DNA of 64,000 nucleotides from Anaerolineae bacterium (GTDB lineage: Bacteria > Chloroflexota > Anaerolineae > 4572-78 > J111), in assembly GCA_016931895.1 (NCBI GenBank), contig JAFGDY010000315.1, positions 1 through 64,000 of the forward strand. The letters are read 5' to 3'. The stretch's first letter is position 1. Every line of letters begins with the position of its first letter. Below, piece after piece: positions 1-8,253 of this stretch. A model generated the notes under the pieces. The model was not told where the DNA came from. It did no database searches and was given only the letters and a program-made list of their open reading frames with translations. The translations under genes were made by a program, and so were the position numbers.

Positions 1-30
1 CGGAAAAGTCGTGAATATTTGGGGCTTTTC

Positions 31-79
31 GTTCGTCAGTCGTCATTCGTCAGGTAAAAAAGTGTCAACAGAATTGTGG
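31..79. repeat. Heptamer-type repeat (GTCRTTS), copy 1
   Basis: Intergenic DNA before the first gene holds GTC-spaced heptamer-like units (GTTCGTC, GTCGTC, ATTCGTC) followed by an A-run and GTGTCAACAGA. The same block recurs in inverted orientation at about 22267-22304 before argH, with about six differences over 38 bases, all transitions. It resembles the short tandemly repeated sequences described in filamentous cyanobacteria. No promoter was recognised in bases 1-127. Confidence 0.6.
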
Positions 80-127
80 ACCACCCTATTAATCATTCAC
101 AATTCACCATTACCCTGGGAGTAGACC

Positions 128-2719
128 ATGACCGACCTCATCGGCCAGACTCTGGGCCAATACCGCATCATCGAACAAATCGGCGAAGGTGGCATGGCTA
201 CCGTGTACAAAGCCTACCAGCCCGGTCTGGACCGTTACGTAGCCATTAAAGTGCTGCCCCCCATTCACGCCAAGCAACCCGGCTTCAGCGAGCGTTTTGA
301 GCGCGAGGCCAAAGCCATTGCCCACTTGAATCATCCTAACATCCTGCCCGTTTACGACTCCGGTCAGGAAAACCAAAATAGTTATATTGCCATGCGTTAT
401 GTGGAAGGAGCGGTTACGCTTAAAGCCATAATGGGGCCAGAATTGAGTTTGCAGCAGGCCGTCAACATTATTGGCCAAATTGCCGCCGCCCTGGATTACG
501 CCCATCAGCAAGGTATCGTTCATCGGGATGTCAAACCGGGCAACGTATTGATGGATGGCGAGTGGGCCTTGCTCACCGACTTTGGCCTGGCCAAGATGAC
601 TGAATCTTCAGTGAAATTGACCGGCACCGGCGTGGGTATCGGCACCCCGGCTTATATGTCGCCGGAGCAGGGCCGAGGGGCGGCGGTAGACCACCGCACC
701 GACATTTACGCCCTGGGCATCATTCTATTTGAGATGCTGACCGGCCAGATTCCCCACGACGCCGAAACGCCCTTTGCCATTGTGCTCAAGCGCGTCACCG
801 AGCCGCTACCCCTGCCGCGCTCCATCAACCCAAACATCCCCGTAGCCGTGGAGCGCGTTATCCTCAAGGCCCTGGCCGCTGAGCCGGACGACCGCTACCA
901 AACCGCCGGCGCACTGGCCGAGGCGCTCCACCAGGCCGTGGCCGAGTCTGGCGTTATCCCGGAGCAGGCCCTGGGCGTCACCAGAGTCAGGGTCACGCCG
1001 CCAACATCAAGCCCACTCCCAACTATCGCCGAAAAAAAACGCAAGCCCTGGCTGATACCCTTGTTGCTGGGAAGCGCGGGTCTATTGGCGCTGGTTTTGC
1101 TGACCGCCATCGGCCTGGGCACTCTTCTGCTCAACCGGTTTGGCGGCAGAACCACCCCCACCTCGCCCTTATTGATTGCCGGGATAACGACCACCCCCCA
1201 GGCCACATCAGAAGCCACCACCCCAGAAACAGCCCTGGCCCCCCCGGTGAGCACGCCCGAAACTGCCGCCACCAAACCGCTGCCAGCCGCGCCGTTGCCT
1301 GGTGCCACTCCGCCGGCCAACCGTTTTCTCTACCGGGTCAAAGAAGGCAACACCGAAAGCCTATATGCCACCACGCTCGATTTAGCAGGGCCATACCTTC
1401 TGGCCAGCGGCGCAGATAATGTATCTGGCCGCTTTTCACCCGATGGCGAGCGGATCATCGTGCAGTTGGAACGAAACGATAAAGACAGCCTCTACCTGGT
1501 GAACTTTGATGGCAGCAACCGGCAGGTCATGGTTAGTGATAAGGATTCGGCCTCCGGCTATTTCTCCAAAGAGGGAGACAAGATTCGGGTTCGCTGGAAC
1601 AACAAGGATGACTACCACCTGATGGTGATGGCTGCCGACGGCTCAAACCGGGTCACGCTGGTCAGCGGGGCGACGACTTACATTTCGGAAAGTTGGAGCC
1701 CGGATTGGCAAAAAGTGGCCCTGAGCGTCAAACGAGGCGATGAATACACCCTTTATGTGGTCAATAGTGACGGCAGCGACCACCAGACTATCACCAGTGG
1801 CTCAAACAACTCCTACTCCCCCGATCTCCTGGCCGACGGCCAACGGCTGGCCTATCGGGTTGACAACGGCGATACCGAAACGTTATACCTGGCCAATGCC
1901 GACGGCAGCCAGCCAATGACTCTGTTCAACGGGGTGGATGCGGTCTGGCCCGCCGGTGTCTCCAACTCAGGCCAGAAGTTTTTTATTCAGGTCAGAGAAA
2001 CCACTGCTGACCCCTACGATTTGTATATTGCAGACGCCTTGAGCGGGCAAAAGCAGCGGTTACTCAGCGGCAACCAGGCTTACGGCCGGTTCACTCTGGA
2101 CGACCAATGGATTCTGGCCTACACCCGTTTGGATCGGGCCGAGCAGCCCGACGAATATTACCTGTACTTGATCAGCCCTGACGGGGCGCAGCAAAAAGAA
2201 GTGTTAGGTCCCAGCGAGTATACCAGTTGGGGAGGTTCCTCGCCTGACGAGCAATGGTTGCTGGCTTACGACAAGCGCAACCAGATTTACCAGGTGTACC
2301 TGGTTGGGGCCGGGGGCACGCTACAGCAAAAAATTGTAGACACCAGCGAAGGCGCGGATTGGGATGCCACCGGCTACTTCTCCCCTGATAGCCGGCGCTT
2401 GTTGATTCGCTTGGGCTACAAAGAGCCTTGTTGCCACACCACCCTCTATGTGATGAACGCCGATGGTAGCCAGCGCGCGCTCCTGGCCGACTATGCTCCC
2501 TGGCAGGTGACCGGCTCTTTCACCGCGGACGGCCAATCTATTATTTTCGACTCCAACCGGGACGGCAAACAGGCCATCTACGTGGCCGAGGCCGACGGTA
2601 GCAATGTGCGCCAGTTAGTGACCGGCTACCATCCGCAGGTGGCCTCTGGCCAGCCCGGTTCGATGTACGTCCGGGCCACGCCAAACCCCACGGCTACGCC
2701 TACAACCGCGTCACAATAA
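128..2719 (+). CDS. Membrane Ser/Thr protein kinase with C-terminal PD40/TolB-like propeller
   Basis: 863 aa. Residues 1-270 form a PknB-type (Hanks) kinase: glycine loop GEGGMATVY (19-27), ATP-anchoring K41, catalytic HRDVKPGN (D134) and DFG at D151, then an APE-like SPEQ motif. A Pro-rich linker leads to one membrane helix at about 309-333. The outside part (about 390-840) has roughly ten PD40/TolB-like blades with recurring SPDG and N-A-D-G-S motifs, ending in a Thr/Pro tail. The family phosphorylates Ser/Thr of target proteins; the propeller is probably an extracellular sensor or binding platform, though its ligand cannot be told. ATG at 128 follows GGGAG. The gene stands alone, with nitroreductase convergent behind it. 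Confidence 0.9.
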   Translation: MTDLIGQTLGQYRIIEQIGEGGMATVYKAYQPGLDRYVAIKVLPPIHAKQPGFSERFEREAKAIAHLNHPNILPVYDSGQENQNSYIAMRYVEGAVTLKAIMGPELSLQQAVNIIGQIAAALDYAHQQGIVHRDVKPGNVLMDGEWALLTDFGLAKMTESSVKLTGTGVGIGTPAYMSPEQGRGAAVDHRTDIYALGIILFEMLTGQIPHDAETPFAIVLKRVTEPLPLPRSINPNIPVAVERVILKALAAEPDDRYQTAGALAEALHQAVAESGVIPEQALGVTRVRVTPPTSSPLPTIAEKKRKPWLIPLLLGSAGLLALVLLTAIGLGTLLLNRFGGRTTPTSPLLIAGITTTPQATSEATTPETALAPPVSTPETAATKPLPAAPLPGATPPANRFLYRVKEGNTESLYATTLDLAGPYLLASGADNVSGRFSPDGERIIVQLERNDKDSLYLVNFDGSNRQVMVSDKDSASGYFSKEGDKIRVRWNNKDDYHLMVMAADGSNRVTLVSGATTYISESWSPDWQKVALSVKRGDEYTLYVVNSDGSDHQTITSGSNNSYSPDLLADGQRLAYRVDNGDTETLYLANADGSQPMTLFNGVDAVWPAGVSNSGQKFFIQVRETTADPYDLYIADALSGQKQRLLSGNQAYGRFTLDDQWILAYTRLDRAEQPDEYYLYLISPDGAQQKEVLGPSEYTSWGGSSPDEQWLLAYDKRNQIYQVYLVGAGGTLQQKIVDTSEGADWDATGYFSPDSRRLLIRLGYKEPCCHTTLYVMNADGSQRALLADYAPWQVTGSFTADGQSIIFDSNRDGKQAIYVAEADGSNVRQLVTGYHPQVASGQPGSMYVRATPNPTATPTTASQ

Positions 2720-2805
2720 CCAGGTAGTCCAGGCCCATCTGTCTCATTTTAACCTCCCCCAAACTTAAAAACGCCAACGTTCAAGCCGAGCCAACCTCAA
2801 CCAAC

Positions 2806-3318
2806 TTAGGCCCAGCCTTCGTACCGCACCAAGTCTGCCAAGTTCTTACGCTCTTTTGCGCCAGGTTGGTCAGCCGGATAACCCAGCGGGGTAAAGGCCA
2901 CCGGCTCCACGTCATCCGGCAAACCTAACACCTCACGGGCCGCCTGAACGTCAAAGGCCGCCACCCAACACGTGCCCAAACCCAGGGCAGTAGCGGCCAA
3001 AATCAAATGGTCCATAGCAATGGCCGCATCCACGTAATGGTAATTCTGACCATCCCGGCGCGTCCAGGCCTGTCCCGGCAGGCTGCACATGCAGATAACC
3101 AACGGGGCCTGGCTGAACCAACTGCGGTGGTAGACGCGCTTCAACTCCGCCTCCCGACCGGCCGTATGGATAACAACAAGCTGAAAAGGCTGTCGGTTAT
3201 AGGCCGAGGGGGCCAATCGGGCCGCATCCAGCACTTTTTGTAACTTGTCCTCCGCTACCGGATCAGGCTGGTAAGCCCGCACGCTGTATCGTTTTTGCAT
3301 CAGGTCTAAAATGTCCAT
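2806..3318 (-). CDS. Nitroreductase-family FMN oxidoreductase
   Basis: 170 aa, at the short end for the family. The N-terminus RYSVRAYQPDPV and the following LAPSAYNRQPF match the FMN-phosphate and isoalloxazine-binding segments of NfsB/NfnB-like nitroreductases; a second conserved stretch, ALGLGTCWVAAF, lies near residue 115. Such enzymes reduce nitro, quinone or flavin substrates with NAD(P)H and act as dimers. A BluB-type role (making dimethylbenzimidazole for B12) is tempting because the B12 operon is divergent next door, but BluB is longer and its hallmark residues were not identified, so this stays a guess. ATG preceded by AAGGAG at good spacing. Confidence 0.85.
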   Translation of the reverse strand: MDILDLMQKRYSVRAYQPDPVAEDKLQKVLDAARLAPSAYNRQPFQLVVIHTAGREAELKRVYHRSWFSQAPLVICMCSLPGQAWTRRDGQNYHYVDAAIAMDHLILAATALGLGTCWVAAFDVQAAREVLGLPDDVEPVAFTPLGYPADQPGAKERKNLADLVRYEGWA

Positions 3319-3381
3319 AGGTTTGACTCCTTTGCGCTAACAAAATTCTATTTGTCCCTAATCATATCGCTCCTGACCCGT

Positions 3382-3410
3382 TTGACAAATGTGACCACCT
3401 GTGTTATTTT
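3382..3410 (+). promoter_or_regulatory. Sigma-70-type promoter of the B12 riboswitch operon
   Basis: TTGACA (3382-3387), 17-base spacer, TATTTT (3405-3410). It lies about 30 bases before the riboswitch and points into it, so transcription should begin near 3417. Confidence 0.65.
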
Positions 3411-3439
3411 CTAAGCTACAATTGAATCACAAAACGTAA

Positions 3440-3614
3440 CAGCGCCCCCACCGGGTGCGCGCTCGCGTAGAGGAAGCCGGTTCAAGGCCGGCACTGTCCC
3501 GCAACGGTAATCTTGCTCCACGGCAAGAAAGTCCGACACTCCCCTGTTGCGTTATCGTCTCGTGACCACCTACGAGGAATAGGGGGGCGAGGCCGGAACC
3601 CAGAAGTTTTCAGC
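3440..3614 (+). ncRNA. Cobalamin (B12) riboswitch aptamer
   Basis: The core shows the hallmark series of the AdoCbl riboswitch class (Rfam Cobalamin, RF00174): GGAAGCCGGT near 3472, a GGCCGGCACTGTCCCGCAAC block at 3486-3505 and AAGTCCGACAC near 3529. A distal arm with GGCCGGAACCCAGAAG follows before the terminator. In the family, adenosylcobalamin binding shuts off expression of transport and synthesis genes. The gene that follows is btuF, which fits. Confidence 0.95.
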
Positions 3615-3640
3615 CCGCCAACCGGCGGCTTTTTTGTTTT
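3615..3640 (+). terminator. Intrinsic terminator of the riboswitch expression platform
   Basis: CCGCC (3615-3619) pairs with GGCGG (3624-3628), followed directly by a T-run (3630-3635) and TTTT. It sits just after the aptamer, so control is probably by transcription termination. Bases 3641-3780 show no further gene. Confidence 0.75.
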
Positions 3641-3790
3641 GGTCTCCTCTCTCCTCTTCTTGGTTGGCCAATCTATAAAGACTCAGTAGGTCCAAATTTG
3701 GGCTGGTAGTCCGCACTTCAGTGCGTTTTTTTAGGCATTAAAATGCCCACTCCAAACAACATTTTGGATCTGCTGAGACTGAGGAGAACA

Positions 3791-4759
3791 ATGAAAATCA
3801 TCAATCGTTTCAATACAATTTTTAGCTTAACCGCCATCATCCTGCTGGCGCTGCTCAGCGGGGGTTGTACCCAAACTACCGCGCCATCATCATCGCCGCC
3901 AGAAACAACACCCGCTCCGGCGGCCGCATTTCCGCTCACCCTGACCGACGACCTGGACCGCGAAGTCACGCTTCCGGCCAGGCCAGAGCGCATCGTTTCG
4001 CTCCTGCCCAGCAATACCGAAATCCTCTTTACCGTTGGGGCCGGCGACCAGGTAGTTGGCGTAACCAGCTACTGCAACTATCCCCCAGAAGCGACCAGCC
4101 GCGAGCCGGTAGGCGGGATTACCAACAAGTCGCTCAGCGTAGAAACCATTGTGGCCCTGGAACCGGACCTGGTGCTGGCCAGCGATTCGCAGGATGAGAT
4201 CATCCCGGTGCTGGAACAAGCCAGCTTAACCGTACTGGCCCTCAACCCGGCTACTTTCGACGACATCTACGCCAATATCGAAATGGTCGGCCAGGCAACC
4301 GGCCATCTTGACCAGGCTACGGCTCTGACCGCCGAAATGCGCCGCCGGGTAGCAACCGTCAGCGCCAAAGTGGATACTATTCCGGCCGACACCCGGCCCT
4401 CTGTTTTTTATGAGGTATGGCACGACCCCCTGATGACGGCCGGTCCCAACACCTTTATCGGCCAGATGATCAACATTGCCGGGGGCAAGAACATTTTTGC
4501 CGACGTGAATGAGGACTGGCCGCAGGTTAGCGCCGAGACCATTGTCGAACGTAATCCAACTATTATCTTTGGCCCGGCTAACCACAGCGATGAACTGACG
4601 ATTGAACAAATCACCACTCGCCCCGGCTGGGCCGACATTGCCGCCGTGCAAAATGAGCAAATTTACATCTTGGATGGCGACGCAGTGAGCCGCCCCGGCC
4701 CGCGCGTAGTTGATGTTCTGGAAGAAATAGCCCGTGACCTCTACCCAGATTTATTCTAA
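3791..4759 (+). CDS. btuF: Cobalamin ABC transporter substrate-binding lipoprotein
   Basis: 322 aa from ATG 3791, which follows AGGAG; an upstream in-frame ATG at 3743 would put 16 residues before the signal peptide and lacks a ribosome site. The lipoprotein signal ends in LLSGGC. The mature protein has a Thr/Pro/Ala-rich spacer, then the TroA-like helical-backbone fold of BtuF/FhuD proteins: RPERIVSLLPSNTEILF, then VGVTSYCNYP and a C-terminal SRPGPRVVDVLEEIA. The family captures corrinoids outside the membrane and delivers them to BtuCD. First gene after the B12 riboswitch; its end overlaps btuC by 26 bases. Confidence 0.9.
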   Translation: MKIINRFNTIFSLTAIILLALLSGGCTQTTAPSSSPPETTPAPAAAFPLTLTDDLDREVTLPARPERIVSLLPSNTEILFTVGAGDQVVGVTSYCNYPPEATSREPVGGITNKSLSVETIVALEPDLVLASDSQDEIIPVLEQASLTVLALNPATFDDIYANIEMVGQATGHLDQATALTAEMRRRVATVSAKVDTIPADTRPSVFYEVWHDPLMTAGPNTFIGQMINIAGGKNIFADVNEDWPQVSAETIVERNPTIIFGPANHSDELTIEQITTRPGWADIAAVQNEQIYILDGDAVSRPGPRVVDVLEEIARDLYPDLF

Positions 4760-5777
4760 TCGGATCCGCCGGGATTACCTTTGGCCCACTCTGCTGTTAA
4801 GCCTGTTGCTGCTCCTGGCCATTTTTTTTAGCCTGGGCCTGGGCGCGGTTTCCATTACGCCGGGCCAGGTGTGGGCTGCGCTTAACCCACAAATTTCGCC
4901 GGAAGCGGTCAGCCCGGCTGTCCACACCATTGTCTGGGATTTTCGGCTGGCGCGGGTTTTGTTGGCGGCCCTGGTGGGCGCGGCGCTGGCCGGAGCGGGC
5001 GCCGCCTTCCAGGGATTGTTTCGTAATCCCCTGGCCGATCCGTTTGTGATTGGCGCGTCGGGTGGAGCGGCCCTAGGCGCAACCCTGGCCATGGCTTTTG
5101 GCTGGACGATTGCCTGGCTGGGTTTTGCGCCGGTGTCCCTGGCCGCCTTTGCCGGGGCGATGCTGGCGGTGATTCTGGCCTACACCATCAGCGAAGTCAG
5201 CGGCCAAACCAATATTTTGGCCCTGCTGTTGGCGGGGACCGCCCTGAGTTCGGCTTTTTCCGCCGGAGTATCACTGCTTTTGGTGCTCAATGACCATGAC
5301 TTTGTGAACATTTTCTTTTGGCTAATGGGCGGCTTTTCCGGGCGCAGTTGGGACGACTTATGGCTGGCTCTGCCCTACATTGCCGTGGGTCTGCTTGGCC
5401 TGGGTTTACTGGCCCGTCCATTAGATGTGTTGGCCTTTGGCGAAGAGACCGCCCAGGGTTTGGGCGTGTCCGTCCGGCCGGTGCGCTTGTTGATTGTACT
5501 TTGCGCCACCCTGGCCACGGCGGCGGCTGTGGCCAACAGCGGTATCATTGGTTTTGTCGGCCTGATTGCGCCCCATATTGCCCGCCTGCTGTGGGGTCCT
5601 GTTCACGCGCTTCTGATCCCCACCAGTATCCTGCTGGGAGCGTTATTGCTGGTTATCGCCGACACCGCCGCCCGCACCATCATGGCCCCGGTGGAATTGC
5701 CGGTGGGCATTTTGACTTCGCTGCTCGGTGCGCCTTTCTTTTTGTATTTGCTCCGCACGCGCCGGGAGATGTTCTAA
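4734..5777 (+). CDS. btuC: Cobalamin ABC transporter permease
   Basis: 347 aa, GTG start inside the end of btuF, implying translational coupling. It is a FecCD/BtuC-family permease with about ten hydrophobic helices. Typical stretches are RLARVLLAALVGAALAGAGA followed by FQGLFRNPLADP, the mid-protein GGFSGRSWDDL and the C-terminal GFVGLIAPHIARLLWG that contacts the ATPase. A final ELPVGILTSLLGAPFFLYLL is the usual family ending. Two copies of the permease with two BtuD subunits form the importer. Specificity for corrinoids follows from the riboswitch and neighbours; the fold alone would also fit heme or siderophore transport. Confidence 0.92.
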   Translation: MTSTQIYSNRIRRDYLWPTLLLSLLLLLAIFFSLGLGAVSITPGQVWAALNPQISPEAVSPAVHTIVWDFRLARVLLAALVGAALAGAGAAFQGLFRNPLADPFVIGASGGAALGATLAMAFGWTIAWLGFAPVSLAAFAGAMLAVILAYTISEVSGQTNILALLLAGTALSSAFSAGVSLLLVLNDHDFVNIFFWLMGGFSGRSWDDLWLALPYIAVGLLGLGLLARPLDVLAFGEETAQGLGVSVRPVRLLIVLCATLATAAAVANSGIIGFVGLIAPHIARLLWGPVHALLIPTSILLGALLLVIADTAARTIMAPVELPVGILTSLLGAPFFLYLLRTRREMF

Positions 5778-5848
5778 GATTCGTACGGCGTGTTGCTTAT
5801 TGCGCACAGCATTCTACCTGATACGCAGTATGAGTAGGATGATTTGAG

Positions 5849-6679
5849 ATGAAAAAACAAACTTCCCCCCCTCGTCTGGAAACACAAGCCTTATCCTGCG
5901 CCTACGCCGTAAATGGGCGCAAGACAATCTTGCATAACATTAACCTGGCCCTCTATCCCGGCGAATTGATTGGTCTGATTGGGCCTAACGGCGCAGGCAA
6001 AACCACGCTGCTGCGCGCCCTGGCCCGCCTGCTACAACCCCAAGAAGGGCAGGTGCTGCTGGACGGCCAGGATATTTGGCAATTGTCGCCCCGGCAAGTA
6101 GCCCAACACATTGGCCGGGTGCCCCAATCGGCCAACGCGGCCTGGCCTTATACTACCGAGCACGTGGTGCGCATGGGGCGTTATCCTCACCGGGGCTGGC
6201 TATCTCCTTTTAACGGCAAAGATGCGGCAGCCGTAGACAAGGCCCTGACCCTGCTGGGCCTACAGTTGCTTCGCGGTCGTTTGCTTAACACGCTCTCCGG
6301 CGGCGAACAACAGCGCGTGCTCATTGCCCGCGCCCTGGTGCAGGAGCCAACCGTTCTGCTGCTGGATGAACCCATTGCTAATTTAGACATTAACCACCAG
6401 CATCAAGTTTTGGCTATGGTGCAGAACTTGGTGCTGGGCTATAATCTGGCCGCTTTGCTGGCCATTCACGATTTGGGCCTGGCGGCTCGCTACTGCCACC
6501 GGCTGATTCTTCTCAATGAGGGTCGGGTCTGGGCCGCCGGCTCCGCCGCTGAAGTTTTGGAAACCAACCACTTACGAACCGTCTTTGGAGTCGAGTCCCA
6601 ACTTTACCGCGATCCGGCAGGGCAGTGGGCCTTGAGTGTACAGCCGCCAGGCCAGCCAAATGACAGAAAACCAAGATGA
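5849..6679 (+). CDS. btuD: Cobalamin ABC transporter ATPase
   Basis: 276 aa. Walker A GPNGAGKTTLL near residue 45, Q-loop in GRVPQSANAAWPY, ABC signature LSGGEQQRVLIARAL, Walker B LLLDEPIANLD and an H-loop histidine in AIHDLGLAARYC. The N-terminal 15 residues precede the usual ABC start, but ATG 5849 is the only clear start after btuC (71-base gap). It powers the BtuFCD importer. The gap contains no hairpin, so it should be cotranscribed with btuC. Confidence 0.92.
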   Translation: MKKQTSPPRLETQALSCAYAVNGRKTILHNINLALYPGELIGLIGPNGAGKTTLLRALARLLQPQEGQVLLDGQDIWQLSPRQVAQHIGRVPQSANAAWPYTTEHVVRMGRYPHRGWLSPFNGKDAAAVDKALTLLGLQLLRGRLLNTLSGGEQQRVLIARALVQEPTVLLLDEPIANLDINHQHQVLAMVQNLVLGYNLAALLAIHDLGLAARYCHRLILLNEGRVWAAGSAAEVLETNHLRTVFGVESQLYRDPAGQWALSVQPPGQPNDRKPR

Positions 6680-6692
6680 GGTTGTACGAGTG

Positions 6693-7400
6693 ATGAATCG
6701 ACTCTATTTGGTCCGGCATGGCGAGAATCGGGCCAATATCACCAAAGAATTCTCGCACAAACAGGTTGATTACTCGCTAACCGATAAAGGAGTTCTGCAA
6801 GCGCAGCAAACCGCTGCTTATTTTAAAACCAGGGATATTCACGAAATCTATGCCTCGCCCCTGAAACGGGCCGGGGAAACCGCCGAGATTATTGCCGCCT
6901 CCCTCAAGCTGCCCGTGACGATTATTGAGAACTTCCGCGAGGTTAACCCCGGCATCTTAGAAAGCCAGCCGCCAACGCCTGAGAATTGGGCCATCTATCA
7001 CCGGATAACGGTAGACTGGTTGAACGGCAAACCTGAGTCATCATTCCCTGGTGGGGAAAACTATTTCATGCTCTGGGATAGAGTACGGACCGGCCTTGAG
7101 CAAATTGTGGCAGGCAAACATGGCCGAAATATTCTCATTGTGGGTCACGGGGGCGTTTTTACCTACGTTTTAAAAGATCTCTGCCCAAACAGCAACGCGG
7201 CTTGGCAGGGCAATAGTCCTAATCACAATTGTTCCATTACCGAGATAATGGTTGAGGCAAAAAATGGGCATTTAGCGGGCAAGCTGATCACCTGGGCCGC
7301 TTACGACCACCTCACCGGCGCGGCAGCAAATTTGGTTTCCGGGATTCCGCAAGACGGTGAACTTGAGGATGGCCAAAAAGACCAAAAATCACCGCAATGA
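6693..7400 (+). CDS. Histidine phosphatase (possible alpha-ribazole phosphatase)
   Basis: 235 aa from ATG 6693, 13 bases after btuD; GTG at 6636 would overlap btuD and add 19 residues before the conserved start. The catalytic motif LVRHGE lies at residues 5-10, with YASPLKRAGETAEI and the second histidine in ILIVGHGGV. This is the phosphoglycerate mutase-like superfamily. Position inside a B12 operon suggests it removes the phosphate from alpha-ribazole phosphate or cobalamin phosphate (CobC/CblZ role); that is inference, since sequence alone does not separate these from sugar or nucleotide phosphatases. It overlaps the next gene by ATGA. Confidence 0.82.
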   Translation: MNRLYLVRHGENRANITKEFSHKQVDYSLTDKGVLQAQQTAAYFKTRDIHEIYASPLKRAGETAEIIAASLKLPVTIIENFREVNPGILESQPPTPENWAIYHRITVDWLNGKPESSFPGGENYFMLWDRVRTGLEQIVAGKHGRNILIVGHGGVFTYVLKDLCPNSNAAWQGNSPNHNCSITEIMVEAKNGHLAGKLITWAAYDHLTGAAANLVSGIPQDGELEDGQKDQKSPQ

Positions 7401-8215
7401 GCCTTATCGTTTCCGTCCAACAGTTGCAAACAGATTTATTGCGTTTAGGTGTCGCCAAAAACATCACCCTGGTTGTCCACATCTCTCTAAAAAATGTCGG
7501 GTGGATTGCCGAAGGCCCGCCGGGAGTCATTCAAGCCCTTAAAAGTGTTATTGGTCCGTCCGGAACATTGGTGATGCCCTCTATGACCGACGGAGATGGT
7601 TTGTACGATCCAAACTCAACCCCTACCTCAGATATGGGGATTGTGGCCGAAACCTTTTGGCGCATGCCCGGCGTTTTGCGCAGTATTCACCCCAACAGCG
7701 CCTTTGCCGCCCAAGGCCCTTTGGCCCAAAAGATCACGGCCACCCACCCGCTGGCCGACCCCGAAGGCATCAACAGCCCCATCGGTCAAGTGTACCAAAA
7801 TGACGGCTGGGTGCTGCTTTTAGGCGTAGACCACAGCGCCAATACCACCATTCATCTGGGCGAGTCGCTCAGTCACGTGCCTTATCGCAGAGTCAAGACC
7901 GTTCAGTTAGTGGAGAATGGTCAGGAGACAATTAAAGAAGTGCCCTTCATTGACCACTGCTGCCGGAACTTTGTGAAAATAGCCCCTTTTTTACAAAACA
8001 GGGGTCTGGCGACGATTGGTAAAGTGGGTTACGCCACCGCCCAACTGATGAAGTCAAGAGACGTTGTGCAAACCGCCCGCAAGCTACTGAACCAGAATCA
8101 CTTCTTTTTCTTGTGCCCCCCTGGCCGGCAATGTGAACAATGTGACGAAGCCAGGGCCTACGCCCAGCGATGCCACGATTCAACAATTCAGCCAATTCCG
8201 AAAAGCAAAAATTAA
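7397..8215 (+). CDS. AAC(3)/YokD-family acetyltransferase-like protein
   Basis: 272 aa, start overlaps the preceding stop in an ATGA. It matches the aminoglycoside N3-acetyltransferase (antibiotic_NAT) fold: an N-terminal LVVHISLKNVGWIAEGPPGV, then GPSGTLVMPSMT, a RMPGVLRSIHPNSAFAAQG segment holding the conserved SxHPxxS-like motif, and LLLGVDHSANTTIHLGE with the acetyl-CoA/catalytic His region. Cysteines cluster at the C-terminus (CPPGRQCEQCDEARAY), an unusual addition that may bind a metal. Many genomic members have no resistance role. Inside a riboswitch-controlled B12 operon it may act on a corrinoid-related or aminopropanol-type amine, but nothing in the sequence shows this. Confidence 0.8.
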   Translation: MSLIVSVQQLQTDLLRLGVAKNITLVVHISLKNVGWIAEGPPGVIQALKSVIGPSGTLVMPSMTDGDGLYDPNSTPTSDMGIVAETFWRMPGVLRSIHPNSAFAAQGPLAQKITATHPLADPEGINSPIGQVYQNDGWVLLLGVDHSANTTIHLGESLSHVPYRRVKTVQLVENGQETIKEVPFIDHCCRNFVKIAPFLQNRGLATIGKVGYATAQLMKSRDVVQTARKLLNQNHFFFLCPPGRQCEQCDEARAYAQRCHDSTIQPIPKSKN

Positions 8216-8253
8216 TCATTCATAATTCACAATTTCCCAAGGAGCCAATCCTC

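Noticed and set aside
7397-8215. Acquired aminoglycoside resistance gene
   Set aside because: No mobile DNA nearby, base composition like its neighbours, and placement inside the riboswitch operon.
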